Part shown: positions 59,769-64,000 of the stretch, piece by piece
How positions within the stretch are numbered: the first letter of the stretch is position 1
Layout: every line of letters starts with the position of its first letter
Notes under the pieces: model-generated
What the model was told of the DNA's origin: nothing
The model's database searches: none
The model's input: the letters and a program-made list of their open reading frames with translations, nothing else
NCBI RefSeq assembly: GCF_037023745.1
Contig: NZ_CP146101.1
Location: 1,798,001-1,862,000 of the forward strand
From: Streptomyces sp. SCSIO 30461
GTDB lineage: Bacteria; Actinomycetota; Actinomycetes; Streptomycetales; Streptomycetaceae
Length of the DNA: 64,000 nucleotides
Direction of reading: 5' to 3'
Program-made: the position numbers and the translations under genes

Positions 59769-60635
59769 ATGGCACAGGCGGCACAGGCAACCATCGGAGA
59801 CAGCGAGTTCGACCGCGACACCGCTGTCACCCTGCAAGACCCGGGAGTCCCGGGCGTTTACCGCGCGGAGCTCTCCGCCGGCTGGACGATCATCCGGGCC
59901 GTCAACGGCGGCTATCTGCTGGCGACACTCGGGCGTGCGCTCGGTGACGCCCTGCCGCACCCGGACCCGTTCTCGGTGTCGGCCCACTACCTGAGCGCTT
60001 CCGAGCCCGGTCCCGCGCTGATCCGCACCGAGGTGGTCCGCGCCGGGCGCACCGTGTCCACGGGGCAGGCGTCCCTGATCCAGTACGCGGAGGACGGCAC
60101 CGAGGTCGAGCGCATCCGCGTCCTCGCCACCTACGGCGACCTGGACCGGCTGCCCGACGACGTCCGTACGACCGCCAAGCCACCGGCCATCCCGCCGTAC
60201 GAGCTGTGCGCGGGGTCTGAGCATCGGCCGTCGGCCGAAGCGATCCCCGGCTCCACGGCGATCACCGAGCGCCTGAGCATCAGGCTTGACCCCGCCACCT
60301 GCGGCTGGGCTCTCGGGGCTCCTTCGGGGAAGGGCGAGATGCGCGGCTGGTTCGGGCTGGCCGACGGCCGTGACGCGGACCCGCTGTCGCTGCTGCTGAC
60401 CGTCGACGCGCTGCCGCCGACCGCCTTCGAGCTCGGCATCCGTGGCTGGACCCCGACCGTCGAACTCACCACCCACATCCGCTGCCGTCCGGCTCCCGGA
60501 CCGCTGCGGGTCGCCATCACCACCCGGAACCTCGCCGGCGGATTCCTGGAGGAGGACGCCGAGGTCTGGGACGGCAAGGACCGTCTGGTCGCCCAGTCCC
60601 GCCAGCTGGCCAAGGTGCCCCTGCCCAAGCAGTGA
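59769..60635 (+). CDS. TesB-like acyl-CoA thioesterase family protein
   Basis: 288 residues with a double-hotdog fold. The first hotdog contains WTIIRAVNGGYLLATLGRAL and PHPDPFSVSAHYLSASEPG; the second contains TPTVELTTHIRCRPAPGPLR and FLEEDAEVWDGKDRLVAQSR with the closing RQLAKVPLP. This order and the Asn-Gly-Gly-Tyr motif match actinobacterial thioesterase family proteins, which hydrolyse medium or long acyl-CoA. The substrate is not known. ATG 59769 follows a GAAAAGCTACTGCTTAG stretch with no strong ribosome binding site. It may be co-transcribed with the TRIC gene 26 bases upstream. Confidence 0.88.
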   Translation: MAQAAQATIGDSEFDRDTAVTLQDPGVPGVYRAELSAGWTIIRAVNGGYLLATLGRALGDALPHPDPFSVSAHYLSASEPGPALIRTEVVRAGRTVSTGQASLIQYAEDGTEVERIRVLATYGDLDRLPDDVRTTAKPPAIPPYELCAGSEHRPSAEAIPGSTAITERLSIRLDPATCGWALGAPSGKGEMRGWFGLADGRDADPLSLLLTVDALPPTAFELGIRGWTPTVELTTHIRCRPAPGPLRVAITTRNLAGGFLEEDAEVWDGKDRLVAQSRQLAKVPLPKQ

Positions 60636-60704
60636 TCGACCGGCACCGGTACCGATGGTCCCGCGCGGTCGCACCGACACTCTTCAGGGCTGCTCAGCCC
60701 GGCC

Positions 60705-60911
60705 ATGGGCGCGGCGGCTGGTATCTACGCGCTGATCGCCGTGGTCGGCGCGGCGCCCGAGGTCGCCGGAGCCGTCGGTCTCACGTCACTCCAGACCGAG
60801 GCCGTCCTGCTGATCCTTCTGGTCATGCTGGGGCACGGTCTGGTGTGGCGCTTCATGGCAGGGGCCGGTCGGTTGGCCGAAGCGGGGGACAGCGGACCCA
60901 AGCGCGATTGA
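60705..60911 (+). CDS. Small membrane protein, unknown
   Basis: 68 residues with two hydrophobic stretches, AAGIYALIAVVGAAPEVAGA (about 4-23) and AVLLILLVMLGHGLVW (about 33-48), and a charged tail GDSGPKRD. I do not recognise a family. ATG 60705 has no clear Shine-Dalgarno sequence. It lies 69 bases after the thioesterase gene and is convergent with the TetR gene. The frame has the expected third-position GC bias, so it is probably real, but it could be a chance frame. Confidence 0.4.
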   Translation: MGAAAGIYALIAVVGAAPEVAGAVGLTSLQTEAVLLILLVMLGHGLVWRFMAGAGRLAEAGDSGPKRD

Positions 60912-60987
60912 CCGCGCGGGACCGGCGGCGCCGGGGTGCCGCGGGAACGGGCGGCTCCGCCCGCGACTCGCGCCGAGCCGCCCCCGG

Positions 60988-61653
60988 TCAGTCGCGGGAC
61001 CGGAAGGTGTCGTCCTGCAGCCAGTGGCGGCGGCCCAGCGTGACGATGCGCAGCCGGTTGCGGGCGACACGGGCGACCTCCCGCTCGTTCGCCGCCGGAT
61101 CGCCACCGCCCTCCGTCTCGTGCGCCGACAGGAACGCCGACGCCGTGAGCACCATGTGCTCGACATAGAGCCCCGCCAGCATGCGCAGGTCCTCGTCTGT
61201 CCAGCCCAGGGAGCCGGGCTCCGCGGCGAACGCCCTGGCCACCTCATCGGTGAACGCGTCGAGTTGGGTGGCGATGGCGGTGCGGACCCGTCCGGAACCG
61301 CCGTGCCGCTCCCGCGCGATGAAGCGGAAGTGGGCGGGCTGGGCCCGGACATGGTGCGCGATCAGGTCCACTGTGCGAGTGATGCGCAGCTCGGCGTCGC
61401 CCGTCTCCGCGAGCAGTTCGGCGACCAGCCCGTGCAGGCTGCCCAGAGCCTCCTCCACCAGAGCCACACCGAGCTCCGACAGATCCGCGAAGTGCCGGTA
61501 GAACGCCGCCGGTGCCACCCCGACCGCCCGGGTCACCTCACGCAGCCCGAGGCTGCTGAGGCTCTGGTGCTCCAGGAGCCCAAGAGCCGCGTCCAGGAGG
61601 GCCTGACGGGTCTTGAGTTTCTGGGTGTGGCGGATGCCGGAGCTGTGACTCAT
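60988..61653 (-). CDS. TetR-family transcriptional regulator
   Basis: 221 residues. The N-terminal helix-turn-helix is TRQALLDAALGLLEHQSLSS followed by LREVTRAVGVAPAAFYRHFA (about 14-60), the TetR_N pattern. The C-terminal ligand domain is like that of FabR/FasR-type fatty-acid regulators but too variable to assign. It is divergent from a small membrane-protein gene; the 91-bp gap carries repeats that look like operators, so it likely represses that gene and itself. The neighbouring thioesterase hints at a fatty-acid link, as inference only. Confidence 0.92.
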   Translation of the reverse strand: MSHSSGIRHTQKLKTRQALLDAALGLLEHQSLSSLGLREVTRAVGVAPAAFYRHFADLSELGVALVEEALGSLHGLVAELLAETGDAELRITRTVDLIAHHVRAQPAHFRFIARERHGGSGRVRTAIATQLDAFTDEVARAFAAEPGSLGWTDEDLRMLAGLYVEHMVLTASAFLSAHETEGGGDPAANEREVARVARNRLRIVTLGRRHWLQDDTFRSRD

Positions 61654-61658
61654 GCCAT

Positions 61659-61714
61659 TCAGTAAACATGTGTTCTCCGACTCTGGGAATACTAGACTGA
61701 GAAGTCAGTGAACA
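61659..61714. promoter_or_regulatory. Candidate TetR operators in the divergent gap
   Basis: TCAGTAAACA (61659-61668) and TCAGTGAACA (61705-61714) are direct repeats with one difference, 46 bases start to start. ACTGA-GAAG-TCAGT (61696-61709) is a perfect inverted repeat overlapping the second copy. They sit between the TetR start and the plus-strand gene at 61745. Confidence 0.5.
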
Positions 61715-61744
61715 GTCGTACTCTCATTCGGTGAAAGGCTGATC

Positions 61745-61903
61745 ATGATTGCCCTCGTTGCCGCGCTGCTCCTCCTGGGAGTCCTCCTGGGCGCCGTGGC
61801 ACAGATCCCGCTCCCCGCGTCCGCCGCAGCCGCCGCCGTCATCGGTGGCTGGCTGCTCGTCTTCGCCGTACGCGAGCGCCGCGCACGCCGCCGTACCCAC
61901 TGA
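61745..61903 (+). CDS. Small hydrophobic protein (52 residues), probable TetR target
   Basis: 52 residues: MIALVAALLLLGVLLGAVAQ, a short turn, a second hydrophobic stretch AAAVIGGWLLVFAV and a basic tail RERRARRRTH. This gives two transmembrane helices with the charged end inside. ATG 61745 follows GTGAAAGG at good spacing. It lies 91 bases from the divergent TetR gene and 16 bases before the next gene, so the two small genes form a likely operon. The family is not recognised. Such arrangements in Streptomyces often accompany fatty-acid or drug responses, but nothing here settles the role. Confidence 0.7.
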   Translation: MIALVAALLLLGVLLGAVAQIPLPASAAAAAVIGGWLLVFAVRERRARRRTH

Positions 61904-61919
61904 CTCCAGGGAGCAGGAC

Positions 61920-62195
61920 ATGGAACTCGCTTCTCCTGCCCGACGGTTCACCAGCGGCACACGCGACGCCGACGGCATGGCCGTCGCCTCCTTCGTGCTC
62001 GGGCTGCTCGGCCTGCTGGTGATGAATGTGATCCTCGGCCCTTCCGCGATCGTCCTCGGCGCTCTCGCCCTGCTGCGCGGCACCGCCCGCCGCGGGCGAG
62101 CCCTGCTCGGTCTCGGTCTCGGCATCGCCGACCTCGTCGTGCTCGTCGTGCTCCTCGACAGCAGCAACGCCGTCGTCTGGAGCTTCGGCGGCTGA
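61920..62195 (+). CDS. DUF4190-type small membrane protein
   Basis: 91 residues. After a short hydrophilic start it has the DUF4190 pattern MAVASFVLGLLGLLVMNVIL, then GPSAIVLGALALLRG and GRALLGLGLGIADLVVLVVL, that is, two main hydrophobic segments around a Gly/Ala turn. ATG 61920 follows CAGGGAGCAGGAC, a good ribosome binding site. It is 16 bases after the 52-residue gene and presumably in the same TetR-controlled operon. DUF4190 proteins are membrane proteins of unknown function. Confidence 0.75.
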   Translation: MELASPARRFTSGTRDADGMAVASFVLGLLGLLVMNVILGPSAIVLGALALLRGTARRGRALLGLGLGIADLVVLVVLLDSSNAVVWSFGG

Positions 62196-62298
62196 TACCG
62201 CACCGACTCCCGGCCGGGTGCCCCCGACACCGTCCGGCCGGTGCCGCGGTCGGGCCGCGGCCGCCGGGCTGCTCGGTCGACGCCGCCCGGTCCGTCCG

Positions 62299-62340
62299 AG
62301 TCATGGGCACCCGGCCGCGCGGCCGGGTGCCCCATGACTC
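62299..62340. terminator. Near-perfect hairpin before the cysteine desulfurase gene
   Basis: GAGTCATGGGCACCCGGCC, loop GCGC, complement with one extra C, ending GACTC. It lies 103 bases past the DUF4190 stop and 17 bases before the next start. A TAGAAT (62342-62347) directly after it may be the -10 of that gene. Confidence 0.6.
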
Positions 62341-62357
62341 GTAGAATCGTGGGCACC

Positions 62358-63521
62358 ATGGCATACCTCGACCACGCCGCGACCACTCCGATGCTTCCGG
62401 AAGCGATCGAGGCGATGACCGCCCAGCTCGCTGTCACCGGAAACGCCTCGTCGTTGCACGCCGCGGGCCGCCGGGCCCGCCGTACAGTCGAGGAGGCCAG
62501 GGAGACGCTCGCCGAAGCGCTCGGCGCGCGTCCCAGCGAGGTGGTCCTCACCTCCGGTGGCACCGAGGCGGACAACCTCGCCGTGAAGGGCCTGTACTGG
62601 GCCCGCCGCGACGCAGACCCCCGCCGTACCCGGGTGCTGTCCAGCCCCGTCGAGCACCACGCCGTACTCGACGCCGTGCACTGGCTCGGCGAGCACGAGG
62701 GCGCCACCATCGAGTACCTGCCCGTCGACCGGCAGGGCCGCGTGCACCCCGAGGCTCTGCGTGAGGCGGTCGAGCGGGACCCGGGGGACGTCGCCCTGGC
62801 CACCGTGATGTGGGCCAACAACGAGATCGGCACAGTGCTCCCGATCCGTGAACTCGCCGACACGGCAGCCGAGTACGGCATTCCGCTGCACTCCGACGCC
62901 GTGCAGGCCTTCGGACAGCTCGATGTGGACTTCGCGGCGTCGGGCCTCGCCGCGATGACCGTAAGCGCCCACAAGATCGGCGGCCCCTACGGCATCGGCG
63001 CCCTGCTGCTCGGCCGGGAGCACACCCCTGTGCCGGTGCTGCACGGCGGCGGCCAGGAACGCCATGTCCGCTCCGGCACCCTCGATGTACCCGCCGTGGC
63101 CGCCTTCGCCGTCGCCGGGCGGCTCGCGGCGGAGCGGCGTGCGGACTTCGTGCACGAGGTCGGCGCCCTGCGGGACCGGCTGGTCGACGCCGTACGCGCC
63201 GCCGTACCCGACGCGATCCTCGGCGGCGACCCCGAGCACCGACTGCCGGCCAACGCCCATTTCACCTTCCCCGGCTGCGAGGGCGACTCGCTGCTGCTGC
63301 TGCTCGACGCCCAGGGCATCGAGTGCTCCACCGGCTCCGCGTGTACGGCCGGGATCGCACAGCCCAGCCATGTGCTGCTGGCCACCGGCACCGATCCCGA
63401 GCTGGCCCGCGGGACGCTTCGATTCAGCCTTGGCCACACCTCCACTCAGAAGGACGTGGAGGCGGTCGCGAAGGCCATCGGTCCGGTGGTCGAGCGGGCG
63501 CGTTCGGCCGGACTCAGCTAG
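62358..63521 (+). CDS. Cysteine desulfurase (IscS/NifS class)
   Basis: Removes sulfur from cysteine as persulfide for Fe-S clusters or tRNA thiolation. 387 residues, PLP fold type I. N-terminus [19 protein letters not shown], glycine-rich [16 protein letters not shown] Schiff-base Lys206 in [16 protein letters not shown], and active-site Cys329 in [19 protein letters not shown]. It is the class I (IscS) form by length and the short loop around the cysteine. ATG 62358 follows a -10-like TAGAAT by ten bases, so the transcript could be nearly leaderless. No iscU or suf genes adjoin it, so a tRNA-thiolation role is possible. Confidence 0.95.
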   Translation: MAYLDHAATTPMLPEAIEAMTAQLAVTGNASSLHAAGRRARRTVEEARETLAEALGARPSEVVLTSGGTEADNLAVKGLYWARRDADPRRTRVLSSPVEHHAVLDAVHWLGEHEGATIEYLPVDRQGRVHPEALREAVERDPGDVALATVMWANNEIGTVLPIRELADTAAEYGIPLHSDAVQAFGQLDVDFAASGLAAMTVSAHKIGGPYGIGALLLGREHTPVPVLHGGGQERHVRSGTLDVPAVAAFAVAGRLAAERRADFVHEVGALRDRLVDAVRAAVPDAILGGDPEHRLPANAHFTFPGCEGDSLLLLLDAQGIECSTGSACTAGIAQPSHVLLATGTDPELARGTLRFSLGHTSTQKDVEAVAKAIGPVVERARSAGLS

Positions 63522-63696
63522 GGCGTGTTGCGAAAGTAGCTCCGTCCGCCCGCAGGGCGGGGCCTGCGGCGTCTGGTGCGTGCGATCGCAAGGCGGAGGA
63601 TCATCCTCGTACTGGACGTACGTGGATGACTCCGACAACGCAGCGAGCGTGCGTGCCAGACGCCGCGGGTCAGGAGGGACTTTCGCAACACGCCCT
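63520..63696. repeat. MITE-like inverted-repeat element touching the desulfurase stop codon
   Basis: 177 bases with perfect 18-bp terminal inverted repeats, AGGGCGTGTTGCGAAAGT at the left and its complement at 63679-63696. The ends are followed inward by TAGCTCC / GGAGGG that match in part. CGGCGTCTGG and CCAGACGCCG give a second internal stem, so the whole element can fold on itself. It encodes no transposase. The left end overlaps the last two bases of the TAG stop. A similar sequence is widespread after genes in Streptomyces genomes as I recall, but I cannot check that here. Confidence 0.75.
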
Positions 63697-63742
63697 GGTG
63701 CCGTGGCCGGATCGGTTTGCCGGGCGTCGCGAGCCGGTGAAC

Positions 63743-64000
63743 CTATCCGGTCACAGCGCTGGACACATCGGACTCCTTCGGCAGGGGAGCCGAGCGCACC
63801 AGCCTCAGATAACGGTCCCAGTCCCAGTGCGGACCGGGATCGGTGTGGTCCGCACCCGGCACCTCCACATGCCCGATGATGTGCTCCCGGTCCACCGGGA
63901 CTCCGTACCGCCGGCAGATCCCGGCCGTCAGCCGCGCCGACGCGGAGTACATCGCGTCCGTGAAGTCCTGCGGCCGGTCCACGAAGCCCTCGTGCTCGAT
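63743..64000 (-). CDS. N-acetylmuramoyl-L-alanine amidase (amidase_2/PGRP type), 5' part outside window
   Basis: C-terminal 85 residues only; the frame is open to the right edge (IEHEGFVDRPQDFTDAMYSA). Visible amidase_2 features are SARLTAGICRRYGVP, IIGHVEVPGADHTDPGPHWDW, which carries the second zinc-binding His and the conserved D-PG-xFDW-like motif, and a short tail. It cleaves the bond between N-acetylmuramic acid and L-alanine in peptidoglycan or muropeptides. The presence of a signal peptide cannot be judged. It is convergent with the desulfurase gene across the inverted-repeat element. Confidence 0.88.
   Translation of the reverse strand: MEHEGFVDRPQDFTDAMYSASARLTAGICRRYGVPVDREHIIGHVEVPGADHTDPGPHWDWDRYLRLVRSAPLPKESDVSSAVTG

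Overview
The window looks like a chromosomal core segment of a Streptomyces or close relative. Supporting signs are very high G+C with strong third-position GC bias, frequent GTG starts with GGAG-type ribosome binding sites, the GlgE maltosyl-transferase gene set, a BldK-like oligopeptide ABC operon, a tandem glycine riboswitch before gcvT and a DUF397 protein. No rRNA, tRNA, CRISPR array, phage or intact insertion sequence was seen.

Layout. 1-4343: the N-terminal and central part of a very large secreted protein on the minus strand (signal peptide, ricin-type beta-trefoil, about 650 residues of Ala-rich coiled coil, then a HINT domain running off the edge), read as a polymorphic-toxin-type effector. 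About 1 kb of gene-poor DNA follows. 5314-16490: central carbon metabolism, with pyk, ackA-pta (minus) and divergent pfkA, then a CitA/DcuS-type two-component system divergent from a dicarboxylate:cation symporter, a truncated aldo/keto reductase and an Lrp/AsnC regulator. 16500-18855: a HelD/HelR-family RNA polymerase-associated ATPase. 18922-26721: the GlgE alpha-glucan pathway in the order glgE-treS-mak-glgB (trehalose to maltose to maltose-1-phosphate to branched alpha-glucan). 27121-30803: a secreted M4 metalloprotease, a PaaI-type thioesterase and a DUF397 protein. 30833-37025: glgX followed by a heterodimeric ABC exporter. 37263-41683: two tandem YkuD L,D-transpeptidases, an enoyl-CoA hydratase and an RsbW-like ATP-binding protein. 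41690-45450: an AT-rich gene-free island, a GNAT acetyltransferase, an EF-hand protein, a frameshifted YciI-like gene and an ABC-F ATPase. 45534-50190: serine/glycine catabolism, gcvT-gcvH-glyA-sdaA behind a glycine riboswitch. 50326-52882: a P-loop NTPase and two SseB-like proteins. 53136-58937: a five-gene oligopeptide ABC importer. 59059-64000: a TRIC-type channel, a TesB-like thioesterase, a TetR regulator divergent from two small membrane-protein genes, an IscS-type cysteine desulfurase, a MITE-like inverted-repeat element touching its stop codon, and the C-terminal end of a peptidoglycan amidase.

How the genes fit together. Glycolytic enzymes (PfkA, Pyk) and acetate overflow enzymes (Pta, AckA) sit beside dicarboxylate sensing and uptake. 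Carbon storage is represented twice, by the GlgE operon and by GlgX. The glycine riboswitch probably turns on glycine cleavage, serine/glycine interconversion and serine deamination together, draining glycine towards pyruvate. The least ordinary items are the HINT-containing secreted protein, the HelR-type gene with its palindromic upstream region, the ABC-F gene with a possible leader peptide, the AT-rich island at 41880-42010 and the MITE-like repeat at 63520-63696. I did not find a clearly undescribed multi-gene system.
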